Positions 34,964 through 43,836 of a DNA stretch of 64,000 bases are shown piece after piece. Position 1 is the stretch's first letter. Each line of letters starts with the position of its first letter. Source of the stretch: a virus; IMG/VR virus record IMGVR_UViG_3300032117_000009, positions 1-64,000 of that record; one strand, given 5' to 3'. Made by a program: the position numbers and the translations under genes. Below the pieces are notes generated by a model. It ran no database searches and had not been told where the DNA came from. It saw nothing but the letters and a program-made list of their open reading frames with translations.

Positions 34964-36253
34964 TTAATAAGGCGCTCCCCAATTCCTTGGTGCCCAAATT
35001 GTTTTATCCCAGGGAAATAAAGATAAATCAAATGGGGAAATAGAACCTCTGCTTTCGAGGTTATTCAAATTTTGATACATATTATAAACATCACCTTGCG
35101 CTGACCATGGATCAACGCCAAAAAATTCTTTTTCAGCAAAACCAGGTTCTGCATTAAAAGCATGAACAAATAAGTTTTTATCTGTTCCCACCATACCATA
35201 AGTTTGGATAGCTTTCAAAATCACTCTTAGAAAAGGTGGGTAAGGGCCAGATGGAGTTAAATCAAGATCACTTGGTAAAGTTGCCCATTGACCTTCCATT
35301 GGTATTTCATCAGAAACTGGCATTGCTGCACCATCACAGCTTAAAGCAGGCCAACATGGTCCTGTTGTTTGATAACGGGTTCCATCTGGGTGGATTGCCT
35401 CTCCAACACTGCTATTGGTAGCACAATTAGAAAATGTAAAAGCAACTGCATGATTTATCTGTTGGTTACGAGCTTCAGATATACCTATAAAACCAAGATG
35501 GTTATGCATCCAAACTGCTGCATCATATCCATACATAAATTGCAATGGATAATTGATATCTGTCCATCCATCTAAACCAATTGGAGCAATCGAAAACCCA
35601 GCCTGAGTTGCAGACCAGGTATTTGTCCCTGTGGACGCTACTTTGTAATACTCTCTAAGAATGCCCGTACCAACGTCAAAAATAGCGGTAGCAGAATCCT
35701 GGCCAGATTGTACGGCGTATTTAGGCGTCAACCATTCTGGCCAAGGAATCATACCATTCAATATTGATTGTGCATAATTGTTTCCTGCTAATGGGTCAAT
35801 ATTGCCAAGATTAGGATTGATTACTGCACTCCCAGAAATTGTCATTTGTTGAAAACTAGCGTTTGGCATTGTAGAGTCTACAACATAACAAGCAATTGGA
35901 CGAGTTCCAGACACAGAAGTGTTAAACGATGTTGGACCAAATCCGCTTCCAGCATTAATATGAGCTTGCATCCAAGCAGCTTGGTTTGCAGAATTACTAT
36001 GTACTGGCATATTAGATACTGAACGAGTTAAAACTGAATTTTGTGCAATATAAGGGTCAAAAGCAGATTGACGAGTCCAAGTAGGATCTGGCAAATTTTG
36101 ATTTGACCATGTTGTTCCATCATATGTTTTTGGAGAAACAGGTTTCCATATATTAGCATTGCTATCATAAATTCTAAACATTGTTCTAGGAACAAGGCCA
36201 ACAGGATTGCCAATCCAATTTTCACTTGCTCTCAAATTTAACAATGTGCTCAT
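34964..36253 (-). CDS. Virion-associated protein, possible receptor-binding / carbohydrate-active domain
   Basis: 429 aa from MSTLLNLRASENWIGN (ATGA overlap with the upstream gene; an ATG at 36262 is less likely). The C-terminal half has HAVAFTFSN, AIHPDGTRYQTTGPCWPALS, EGQWATLPSDLDL and ILKAIQTYGMVG in order, a pattern I associate with uncharacterised secreted proteins of actinobacteria. Conserved Asp/His residues would suit an enzyme or lectin. Located between fibre and glycosyltransferase genes. Function uncertain. Confidence 0.5.
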   Translation of the reverse strand: MSTLLNLRASENWIGNPVGLVPRTMFRIYDSNANIWKPVSPKTYDGTTWSNQNLPDPTWTRQSAFDPYIAQNSVLTRSVSNMPVHSNSANQAAWMQAHINAGSGFGPTSFNTSVSGTRPIACYVVDSTMPNASFQQMTISGSAVINPNLGNIDPLAGNNYAQSILNGMIPWPEWLTPKYAVQSGQDSATAIFDVGTGILREYYKVASTGTNTWSATQAGFSIAPIGLDGWTDINYPLQFMYGYDAAVWMHNHLGFIGISEARNQQINHAVAFTFSNCATNSSVGEAIHPDGTRYQTTGPCWPALSCDGAAMPVSDEIPMEGQWATLPSDLDLTPSGPYPPFLRVILKAIQTYGMVGTDKNLFVHAFNAEPGFAEKEFFGVDPWSAQGDVYNMYQNLNNLESRGSISPFDLSLFPWDKTIWAPRNWGAPY

Positions 36254-36696
36254 GCAGACCAAATTTCATAAACAAATGCTCCAAATGCATCATTGCCGGA
36301 TGCATCGTTTGGCCCCCCATATTTAATGCCAGTAGAGGTAACAGCTGTTTGTACTGCATAAGCTGCATCAAGCGTATGTGATCCAGCAGTTAAACCAGTT
36401 ATTGTAAAAACAGTTTCAACAGCAACCATTGTAGAAGCTGATGGCGCAGTAACCTGGCCCATTGGCACCCCACGACCTCGTACAGTTGATCCTTCAAGAA
36501 TACCAAGAAGAATTGTTGGAACTGATGTTGATCCATGAAGAACTGTTTTTAAACGCACCATTATATTACCTGATGATGGCACAATAACGCCAAGACGTAA
36601 GTTTGTAGTATCAAGAGCTGTCATTGCTATTGTGCTAGATGTACTTTTGATTACAGCTGTTGAAGGATCATAATTTGTACATGAAAGAAGCGACAT
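36250..36696 (-). CDS. Small beta-rich virion protein
   Basis: 148 aa. Beta-sandwich-like pattern of alternating hydrophobic and small residues (NLRLGVIVPSSGNIMVRLKT, VAVETVFTITGLTAGSHTLD). Resembles C1q/head-fibre knob modules that follow collagen-like fibres. One-base overlap with the collagen-repeat gene and four-base overlap with the next, so all three are co-translated. Confidence 0.6.
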   Translation of the reverse strand: MSLLSCTNYDPSTAVIKSTSSTIAMTALDTTNLRLGVIVPSSGNIMVRLKTVLHGSTSVPTILLGILEGSTVRGRGVPMGQVTAPSASTMVAVETVFTITGLTAGSHTLDAAYAVQTAVTSTGIKYGGPNDASGNDAFGAFVYEIWSA

Positions 36697-38633
36697 TATC
36701 CTCCTAACTTAGTTATAATAACATTATCTATAAATTGAGCACCTGGGACAACTGCTTGACCAGTTGCCGATGTTCCATAATTCGCATTTGCTGTTGCTGT
36801 GTTGACAGGAATTGATAAAGAACCAACTGAAATACTTGATCTGGTAACAAATGTTTGTGTTGAAGAACCTTGCGAAACAACAACGCTAGAACCAGAAGGT
36901 ATTGTTGATGAAGATGAATTTGCTGTTACGGAAAGGGAAGTTACGCTTGCTCCACTTGCAATTGCTGTGCTAAGCGTTCCCATTGAAATAGATCCATTTA
37001 TTACTACTGTAGGCACAGCATAATTAGCATTAGCTGTAGTTACATTTACAGGTATTGTCAATGTTCCTTGTGGAACGTTGGTAGCAACTGTAAAAGTTTG
37101 AGTAGAAGATCCTTGTTGAATTGTAATAGTTGAATTAGCTAAAATACCACCTGCATAAGTGTTTTGAGCAACATTTACATTTGTAACAGAATCTCCTGAT
37201 GAAAAACCAGATGTAATCGTTCCAAAGCTTTGAGAATAATCATGCGTCATGTTTACACCAAAACGTGTTTCTGAAAAACTTAAAGTAGTTGGGAATTTAT
37301 AAACTCCAGCGTTAGAAAGATCATAAACAAGATTTACCCCGTTTGGCTGATAAATAGTAATTGTTGTCCCAACTAATGTAACGGTATATGTTCCAAGGGG
37401 TGGTACGATATTAAGTCCAAATTGAAGATCAATGCTTCCACCCGATACATTGCCTGTTGATATACGAAAACGGTTATACCCATATTGCAATAAAACACCA
37501 CTAAAATTAGATCCATCACTTGCACCAGTAGCTGAGGTAAAACGACGACCAATATTTATTATTAAAGGATCTTGGGTGCTTGGGTTTGTTGGCAAATTTA
37601 ATAAAGTAAACTGCGCTTCTATGTTTTTAGCATTTAAGAATCTAAGAGCAACTTTATTATCTCCTGTAGTATAAGGAGCATAATCCATTGTTTGGTTAAC
37701 AGAAGTAATTTGAAAACTTCCAACACTATTAGCAGAAGTCAAATGCGTTACATCAGTCCCACCCAGGTCGTAAAGCCATTGTTGTGGAGTTCCACCGTTA
37801 GCAACATCTGTATATCTTGCTACTAAAGTATTGACTGCTGCTCCTGTAAAATTATCTGAAGTTATAGTAGATGTAGCAGATGGGTTTGGAAAATCATGAA
37901 CAAAAACTTGTGATGGTGATGATAATATATAACCAGATTGTGCAACAGGTGTTAAAACTACTTCTATTGGAAAAGTACCTATCGCACTATATGTTGCTCC
38001 TTGTGTAAGCGTTTGTCCAGCTCCACCACCACCTGAAGTCCATACATAATCAAGACCAACAATTCCAGAAGGAACGGTAAATTGAGAATTATAATCATTC
38101 CATGTTGGGACTAATGGTTGCACTGGTACAGGTGTTAAAACGCTTGAAGTATCAATCCATACAACTGGTAATGATTGATAAGTAGCTGAACTTGGAGCTT
38201 GTGGGCCATATGTTATAAAAACGTTTGTTGGCACAGAGCCTTGTGGCCCTTGATATCCTTGTGGTCCTTGAATACCAATATTTCCTTGATATCCTTGCGG
38301 TCCTTGTGCCCCTGGTCCATTATTAAGTATTAAAGCATCACTAGTTGCTTGCCAATAATTAACATCTTGCCAATAAACCCTTATATAAAAAAGTGATGCT
38401 TCTGTGCAAGGAATTTGCCAAGCTCCATGAGAACCATATTGAGTACCACTTGTTACAGGGCCAAAATCAGCAGGTAAGCCATCATTTGGTATAGGATCTC
38501 CAAGTTCAGGTGGTGTAGAAAATCTAGAGCTATTCCATAAATCTACTTGTGCGCCATCAATCGGTCCAGTATTGCTTTCTACCAAACCGCTAATTACTAT
38601 AGAAGAAGAAGAGCCTAAAGTAATTTTTAGCAT
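36696..38633 (-). CDS. Tail fibre with collagen-like repeats
   Basis: 645 aa. N-terminal 100 residues include a carboxypeptidase-regulatory-like beta domain (IVISGLVESNTGPIDGAQVD). Residues about 110-137 are collagen-type triplets (GPQGYQGNIGIQGPQGYQGP). A LamG/glycan-binding-like domain spans about 235-470, and the C-terminal 150 residues hold two tandem copies of a Ser/Thr beta module ending IPVN.TANANY. Likely trimeric fibre or head decoration. Confidence 0.75.
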   Translation of the reverse strand: MLKITLGSSSSIVISGLVESNTGPIDGAQVDLWNSSRFSTPPELGDPIPNDGLPADFGPVTSGTQYGSHGAWQIPCTEASLFYIRVYWQDVNYWQATSDALILNNGPGAQGPQGYQGNIGIQGPQGYQGPQGSVPTNVFITYGPQAPSSATYQSLPVVWIDTSSVLTPVPVQPLVPTWNDYNSQFTVPSGIVGLDYVWTSGGGGAGQTLTQGATYSAIGTFPIEVVLTPVAQSGYILSSPSQVFVHDFPNPSATSTITSDNFTGAAVNTLVARYTDVANGGTPQQWLYDLGGTDVTHLTSANSVGSFQITSVNQTMDYAPYTTGDNKVALRFLNAKNIEAQFTLLNLPTNPSTQDPLIINIGRRFTSATGASDGSNFSGVLLQYGYNRFRISTGNVSGGSIDLQFGLNIVPPLGTYTVTLVGTTITIYQPNGVNLVYDLSNAGVYKFPTTLSFSETRFGVNMTHDYSQSFGTITSGFSSGDSVTNVNVAQNTYAGGILANSTITIQQGSSTQTFTVATNVPQGTLTIPVNVTTANANYAVPTVVINGSISMGTLSTAIASGASVTSLSVTANSSSSTIPSGSSVVVSQGSSTQTFVTRSSISVGSLSIPVNTATANANYGTSATGQAVVPGAQFIDNVIITKLGG

Positions 38634-39499
38634 TAAATGCCACCTGCATTTGCTGCTGCGTACATAAAGTGAGGCCGAGCAGGGTTAATAAACATTCTTG
38701 GAATAAGACCACCAGCGACAAGCATAGAACGCTTAGAACCAACCATGTACGCCCTTTTCATTTGACGAAGTTGTTTATCAGCAATTTCTTTTTCAATTTT
38801 ATAAAATTCCATCCAACGGTCATAGTAATCTCTACGATTTAACCAAGCAGCATTCATGCCTTCTGGCGTTGGCTGTTCAATATATTGTCTTGCTACATGT
38901 TTGATAAAATGGGCATATGTTTGAGAAGTCAAAACACCGACCCAATTACCTGGCCATGAAGCATTTGCTGTAATACCAATTTCGTAAGCTGGCTGGAAAA
39001 CTGGTTGAAACTCATAGTTACAATAATCAATTGCTTCTGTTGACATTATAAATGAAACTTGCTCGTATGCATTAAAATTTGATTGTTTCATATTTTGTAG
39101 ATATGGACCACCTTGATCAGAATCAAAAGATGCATCAATTCTTTGAAAAATATTTACTGCAAGCTGTCTTTCATCATAAGTTAAACCTGACCAAAATGGC
39201 ATTTGTTCTGTTACTTCGTATTGATCAGTTGCAGTTCTTGGTGATCCACCTATTGAATAAGACCAGGTAACAAGGTAATTACCCATAATAGATGATTGTT
39301 GGGAATTAAGTGTATATTGATATTTACCAACGTCTTCTTTTGTTGCAACTGTACCAGCAGGAACAACAATAGTATTGCTATCAGTGTTTGTTACTTGTAA
39401 TGTTACTTCATCATTATCAGGATCTGCCAAGGCTCCATTTTGATAAATCATAAGGCCAACAGGCTCTGCAGCAAATTGTGGTACAGGTCTAACTCGCAT
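38633..39499 (-). CDS. Virion protein: beta-domain plus helical neck-like domain
   Basis: 288 aa. Residues 1-95 form an Ig-like beta domain (PVGLMIYQNGALADPDNDEV, YQYTLNSQQ); residues 105-260 are helical with LTYDERQLAVNIFQRIDASF and YYDRWMEFYKIEKEIADKQL. This resembles fibre-head adaptor or neck-attached proteins. Placed between amidase and collagen fibre. No enzyme motif. Confidence 0.6.
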   Translation of the reverse strand: MRVRPVPQFAAEPVGLMIYQNGALADPDNDEVTLQVTNTDSNTIVVPAGTVATKEDVGKYQYTLNSQQSSIMGNYLVTWSYSIGGSPRTATDQYEVTEQMPFWSGLTYDERQLAVNIFQRIDASFDSDQGGPYLQNMKQSNFNAYEQVSFIMSTEAIDYCNYEFQPVFQPAYEIGITANASWPGNWVGVLTSQTYAHFIKHVARQYIEQPTPEGMNAAWLNRRDYYDRWMEFYKIEKEIADKQLRQMKRAYMVGSKRSMLVAGGLIPRMFINPARPHFMYAAANAGGI

Positions 39500-39529
39500 T
39501 TTTACCTATATTCTTTCTAACTTTAAAAA

Positions 39530-40339
39530 TTAAAGCTGTTCAGAATTCCAATTGGTTTGTCCAATTGCTTGATAAAAATGCTTTAAACCATTGCTAGCGC
39601 CACGTACATAAACGTGAGTATACTTAGAAGTAACTTCTACAACAGGCGTAGCGTTTGCAAGTAAACCAGTTGGTTGAAAAGAATCTTCTCCCCAAGCCTG
39701 TGTTGCTGAAAGAGGGCCATCTACACCCTGATATTTATGGTGAAAAGTACCTGTGTTGTCTACCCACATTACATGAGTCATTCCATTTTCCTGGTAAACA
39801 GCTGAAGCCATTTCTTCATCTCCTGAAGTAGTCGGCGTAGGTGCCGGTGGTTGATTTGTTTGAGCTAAAATTGTTGGTATTTGATTAAGTATTGGCTGTC
39901 CTGGGCATGCTAAATGATTTCCACCAGCAACCCCTAATTCACCATGACCAATCCAACCAGAACCATTTGGGTCAGTAGTACGAACAAGAGGTATGTTGCT
40001 TGTAGTATTTAACCATTCATAAAGAGCAACATCAGCAGCAATTTGAGCAGTTGTTAATGAGTCGCCAGAATTGCCTTCGTGCTCAATAGAAATTGCAACA
40101 CCATTATAATTAGCTTCTGCCCAAGCTGTCATAGAAGTATCTACATATTGATGCACTGTTCCATCTTTGCCAACCCCAAAATGAGCAGAAACTTGAGCAG
40201 CTGGATTTTGAAACCAATTATCTGTACCAGCTAATGTTCCAGACATAATATGCATTACACCAAGTCTAACTTGACCAATTGGGCCACCTACATTAGGTAC
40301 ATTATCCCCAAGCCATACAGCTCCTGGGTATCTTGCCAT
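39530..40339 (-). CDS. N-acetylmuramoyl-L-alanine amidase (endolysin)
   Basis: 269 aa. Amidase_2 domain in residues 20-160: zinc ligands H30 (LGVMHIMSG), H142 and C145 (GGNHLACPG), with SAHFGVGKDGTVHQYVD and ISIEHEG (E86). A Pro/Thr linker (about 165-172) leads to a C-terminal beta-propeller-like sugar-binding repeat (HVMWVDNTGTFHHKY; THVYVRGASNGLKHFYQ). Hydrolyses the glycan-peptide bond for lysis; no holin is adjacent. Confidence 0.9.
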   Translation of the reverse strand: MARYPGAVWLGDNVPNVGGPIGQVRLGVMHIMSGTLAGTDNWFQNPAAQVSAHFGVGKDGTVHQYVDTSMTAWAEANYNGVAISIEHEGNSGDSLTTAQIAADVALYEWLNTTSNIPLVRTTDPNGSGWIGHGELGVAGGNHLACPGQPILNQIPTILAQTNQPPAPTPTTSGDEEMASAVYQENGMTHVMWVDNTGTFHHKYQGVDGPLSATQAWGEDSFQPTGLLANATPVVEVTSKYTHVYVRGASNGLKHFYQAIGQTNWNSEQL

Positions 40340-40394
40340 GTTATCTCCCTAAGAATCTTCTATAACTAATATTGAAAAGAACAATGAAATACAT

Positions 40395-42053
40395 CTAGGT
40401 TCCATTTGCAACACCAGCATCTGGAGGATCAAGATTTTCATCTAATGAATAATCAAAATCTGTACTAGTAGGCTCAACAAATTCTTCAGTTTCATTAGCT
40501 TCTGCAAAATCAGTTGGATCTAATTTCTCTGGCAAAGACCAATCATTTGTTATTAATTGTTGTGTATGACTAAACATATCTTGTATTTTTAAGAAAATAT
40601 TTTTGGTAATGTTACGTACATAGTTCAATCTAGAATTTACTTTGATTAAAATTATTTTAATTCTTTGTTTACTATTTGTTATTGAAACTATTGTTGATAT
40701 ATCTATAATAATAGCTTTAAATTTAGAAGCATTAACCATTGTACTTTCTAAAATATTAATTCGTTTTGTTATAGTAGATTTTCTAATTAAATTGTATGTA
40801 TTTGCTGATGCAGATATTATTGATGAAATAAAACTTTTTGCTGTTGGGTTTGATTTTGCTTCAATTGATTGTTTAACGTTACCTGAAACATTTGAATTAG
40901 AAGATTGTTGAGTAGTAAAACCTAATAATGAAGAAATTGATCCTACAACATTAAAAATTATATTGCTTATTGTTATATTATTATCAATTTTAGAAGATAA
41001 TAAAGAGCCATTTAAAGTTGCGTTAGTTTGTGTATTTGTATTTTTTGTTTCTTCATTTGTTGATAAATTTGATGTTATGTTACTAGAACTAATATAATTT
41101 CCAATTATATTTCCAATTATATTTATTGGTTGTCCAACTAAAGCTTGAACACCAGATTCTGCATTATTTACGCTAGAAATAGTTTCTAATATAGTAGCTC
41201 CGGTAACGCTTTCTGTAGTAGTATTGCCTGAGCTTGAATGGCTAGTTGTTAAGCTTGATGTTGTTATAACAATACCAGCACTAGATTCATTTGTATCTGT
41301 ATCAGTTACAGATTCAGATATTGAACCTAAAATAGAAATAGTAGAAGGTAAATAAGATATTTCTATGTAATTTGATGTATAGCTAGAAGAACTCCATGTC
41401 CACTTAGTAATAGCACCAATTCCATCTGTCCCAGATGTTCCAGGCAAATAATAAGCAGCGTTTGCCATTGACGTACCATTTAAAGGACCTGTCCACACAG
41501 ATGGCGTTAAGTTTGACCCAGATCCCCAAGTTGTGCTAGTGGTAGACCCAGCTACCGCAGCTGCTATCAATATTAAACTTGAAGTTTTTGCAGCTGGGGA
41601 AGAGAATCCAGGTGTTGTTAATGGGCTTGATACTCCGTAACCATTAATAACTTGGTCTAGAGGGTTTGAAGAAATACCTTTAAAATGATAAATATATGCA
41701 TATCTATAATTGGCACTTGTTGAAATGCCATTATTATCTGTAAGGTTAAATTGAACTGAGTTGCTGCCACCACCTGCTGAAATACTATTTGTTACATAAG
41801 TTCTCATTATAGCTAAGCCTGGAGCTGCAATAGAAAATACATATGCATCTCTTACCCATGTATTACCAGAAGTATCTGAAGCAGTTTGACAAATTGCTGT
41901 AGAACCACCATTTCTAACAACAGCAATTAATGTATCACCTAAACTTATTTGGGACGCATTGCTATAAGTAGCAGTTATCTGCGTACCAGTACTACTAGGA
42001 GTACCTGATCCAGCAACTTGAACATATGAAATGGGGGTATAAGCGCCCGCCAT
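40395..42053 (-). CDS. Ser/Thr-rich virion surface protein
   Basis: 552 aa. The N-terminal 240 residues form a beta domain (LGDTLIAVVRNGGSTAICQT, SDTSGNTWVRDAYVF) similar to jelly-roll adhesin domains of bacterial surface proteins. The centre is very Ser/Thr/Asn-rich; residues about 410-510 are basic and helical; the end is acidic (DPTDFAEANETEEFVEPTST). Lies among decoration and fibre genes. Function unknown. Confidence 0.6.
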   Translation of the reverse strand: MAGAYTPISYVQVAGSGTPSSTGTQITATYSNASQISLGDTLIAVVRNGGSTAICQTASDTSGNTWVRDAYVFSIAAPGLAIMRTYVTNSISAGGGSNSVQFNLTDNNGISTSANYRYAYIYHFKGISSNPLDQVINGYGVSSPLTTPGFSSPAAKTSSLILIAAAVAGSTTSTTWGSGSNLTPSVWTGPLNGTSMANAAYYLPGTSGTDGIGAITKWTWSSSSYTSNYIEISYLPSTISILGSISESVTDTDTNESSAGIVITTSSLTTSHSSSGNTTTESVTGATILETISSVNNAESGVQALVGQPINIIGNIIGNYISSSNITSNLSTNEETKNTNTQTNATLNGSLLSSKIDNNITISNIIFNVVGSISSLLGFTTQQSSNSNVSGNVKQSIEAKSNPTAKSFISSIISASANTYNLIRKSTITKRINILESTMVNASKFKAIIIDISTIVSITNSKQRIKIILIKVNSRLNYVRNITKNIFLKIQDMFSHTQQLITNDWSLPEKLDPTDFAEANETEEFVEPTSTDFDYSLDENLDPPDAGVANGT

Positions 42054-42057
42054 ATTA

Positions 42058-43053
42058 TTACGACAATGTTACGGTAATGCCAGTGGTAGCTGGAAGGGTG
42101 ATCTGCATACCAGAAGTTAACATTGGTACGTAGTTTGAAAGTGTATTCCAAGCATAAACAGATCCTGCGCCTTGGGTTTGGCTAGAAGCAAGGAAAAAAC
42201 CACAAACATTGCCCCAAGATCCACCAGAAGTTGTAGATCCAGATGGGAAAGTAATAGCTGTTGTATAGTTTGTAGTTGACCCATACGTAGAAGATCCGCT
42301 TGTTGTTATAAATGGTGAAGGTGTTTGTGGAGCAGCAAATGCGCTAGATTGACTGTTTGTCACTGATTGTCTTGCATAGTTATTTGAGCTAGCAACTTCT
42401 GTTGCGTAATAACCTGATGTTGAAGATGCCAATGCAATTGTTGAACCAATGGGAAGAGTAGTTGCAAAAGAAGTAGAAGAAAATGATAACGTTGTAGCGC
42501 CAACATAATTAGAACCACTACCAGAATAAGTTGACCCTGATCCTGATACTGATGGTGTTCCTGTAGTAGTTACGTTCTGGGTAACTGCTCCATTTGGGCT
42601 AGTTATAGTAAGAACTGTGCCTGATGGCAATGCTGTAGTAAGTGGTGTTCCAGTTGCCTGGTTTGTTCCCTGAGCACAAGCAACAGAAGTTAAAGAACCA
42701 GTCCCAGAAGCAGAAGATAAAACACCAATTGTTCCATAAAAATATGGTGTTACTTCTTGCCACCAAGTGGTTGAACTTGTTGCATCCTGAGTTAGAGCAC
42801 CAGCTGTGGTATTAAAAGTGACAGTTCCAGAAGCTGCAGAACCAGACGTTGCTACACAACGATAAAGTTTATTTGTTGCAGCTGTAGAAAAGTTTGAAGG
42901 AATAACAAGATCCCCAACGTTATATGTTTGTGCTGAATAAATGCCTTTTGAAGAAGTAATAAGCCCTACATAATAAGTACTTGGGATACCAGATGTATTA
43001 GAACCAAATAATGCTTGAAGCATTTGCGGTTCTCCATATGAGGTCAAAGGCAT
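42058..43053 (-). CDS. Virion structural protein (Ser/Thr-rich)
   Basis: 331 aa. An ordered N-terminus, PLTSYGEPQMLQALFGSNTS with PSTYYVGLITSSKGIYSA, is a pattern shared with phage minor structural proteins that begin 'L.......L..........YVGL'. The rest is low-complexity Ser/Thr/Gly beta. Follows the 205-aa gene with a related theme (YIAWGIGSG / ITNVGLFDSA). Probably fibre or decoration. Confidence 0.6.
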   Translation of the reverse strand: MPLTSYGEPQMLQALFGSNTSGIPSTYYVGLITSSKGIYSAQTYNVGDLVIPSNFSTAATNKLYRCVATSGSAASGTVTFNTTAGALTQDATSSTTWWQEVTPYFYGTIGVLSSASGTGSLTSVACAQGTNQATGTPLTTALPSGTVLTITSPNGAVTQNVTTTGTPSVSGSGSTYSGSGSNYVGATTLSFSSTSFATTLPIGSTIALASSTSGYYATEVASSNNYARQSVTNSQSSAFAAPQTPSPFITTSGSSTYGSTTNYTTAITFPSGSTTSGGSWGNVCGFFLASSQTQGAGSVYAWNTLSNYVPMLTSGMQITLPATTGITVTLS

Positions 43054-43065
43054 AATAATTTTCTC

Positions 43066-43683
43066 CTATTGGAATTGAACATCAATAATAAAATAAATAG
43101 AGTCCCCACTATTTAGTGTAAGACCTGTAAAATCTGCTTTTGCAAATAAACTGCCAGAAACAGATTGAACTACTGTAGAAGCTGCAATTGAACTAAGTGC
43201 TGTTGAACCGTTTACACCACGAGTAACTGTCCAGTTAACACCACTTATAGCTGTAACAGTCATAACTTCTGTTAAAATTTGAATGTTAAATGGAGTAGAT
43301 GGTATCGTACCAATGTTTCCAGAATTAGAAACCTGTATTGATGTTTGCACTGCACTAGTTATTTGAGTAGCAAGCGTTGTTTGGTAAGGTGATGTGGCAG
43401 AATCAAATAAACCAACATTTGTAATTGTTTCAGAAGATCCTGCAGTCAACGTTGCAACAACTTGGTAAGTATCCCCAGATGTTGTAGAAGTTACAGAAGA
43501 AGTAGTTCCTGCAGCTCTTCCATCTGCTATAACTTCATTAAACAATCCTTCATCTGAAGGAGCAGAAGTACCTGAACCTATACCCCATGCAATATATTTT
43601 GGCACAGAAGAAGGTGTAGCATAAGTATTTAATATTCTTTGTACTATGCCAGATCTACCTAATGTTGTAAGTGTAGCAGCCAT
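43066..43683 (-). CDS. Virion structural protein
   Basis: 205 aa. LTTLGRSGIVQRILNTYATP, PKYIAWGIGSGTSAPSDEGL and ETITNVGLFDSATS are the layout of phage tail-fibre-like/neck proteins of the 'W.GIGtGt......D..L..E' type. AGGAG lies before the downstream gene rather than here; this ORF starts four bases inside the stop area of the 49-aa gene. Function likely structural. Confidence 0.6.
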   Translation of the reverse strand: MAATLTTLGRSGIVQRILNTYATPSSVPKYIAWGIGSGTSAPSDEGLFNEVIADGRAAGTTSSVTSTTSGDTYQVVATLTAGSSETITNVGLFDSATSPYQTTLATQITSAVQTSIQVSNSGNIGTIPSTPFNIQILTEVMTVTAISGVNWTVTRGVNGSTALSSIAASTVVQSVSGSLFAKADFTGLTLNSGDSIYFIIDVQFQ

Positions 43684-43833
43684 TTACTTCTTCTTAAATA
43701 ATTTTTTTATTTTGCCAAGAGTTGTATCAGAGCTAGACTCCCAGGAAGATACTATACCAAAGTCTTCCTGGGAGCCATTAGCCCTAACAATAATTGCTTT
43801 GACGTTAATTTTTTTAACGCCAGATAATTCCAT
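43684..43833 (-). CDS. 49-aa basic micro-protein
   Basis: MELSGVKKINVKAIIVRANG, then SQEDFGIVSSWESSSDTTLG and a KIKKLFKKK tail. ATG lies three bases after the stop of the 393-aa gene; the stop is one base from the next start. A 12-bp perfect inverted repeat lies inside the coding sequence. Function unknown; could be a structural accessory peptide. Confidence 0.6.
   Translation of the reverse strand: MELSGVKKINVKAIIVRANGSQEDFGIVSSWESSSDTTLGKIKKLFKKK
43738..43774 (-). promoter_or_regulatory. Intragenic 12-bp hairpin
   Basis: CTCCCAGGAAGA (43738-43749) pairs perfectly with TCTTCCTGGGAG (43763-43774), 13-nt loop, within the 49-aa gene. A strong RNA stem between two virion genes, without a U-run; possibly an mRNA-processing or attenuating element. 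Confidence 0.45.
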
Positions 43834-43836
43834 TTA

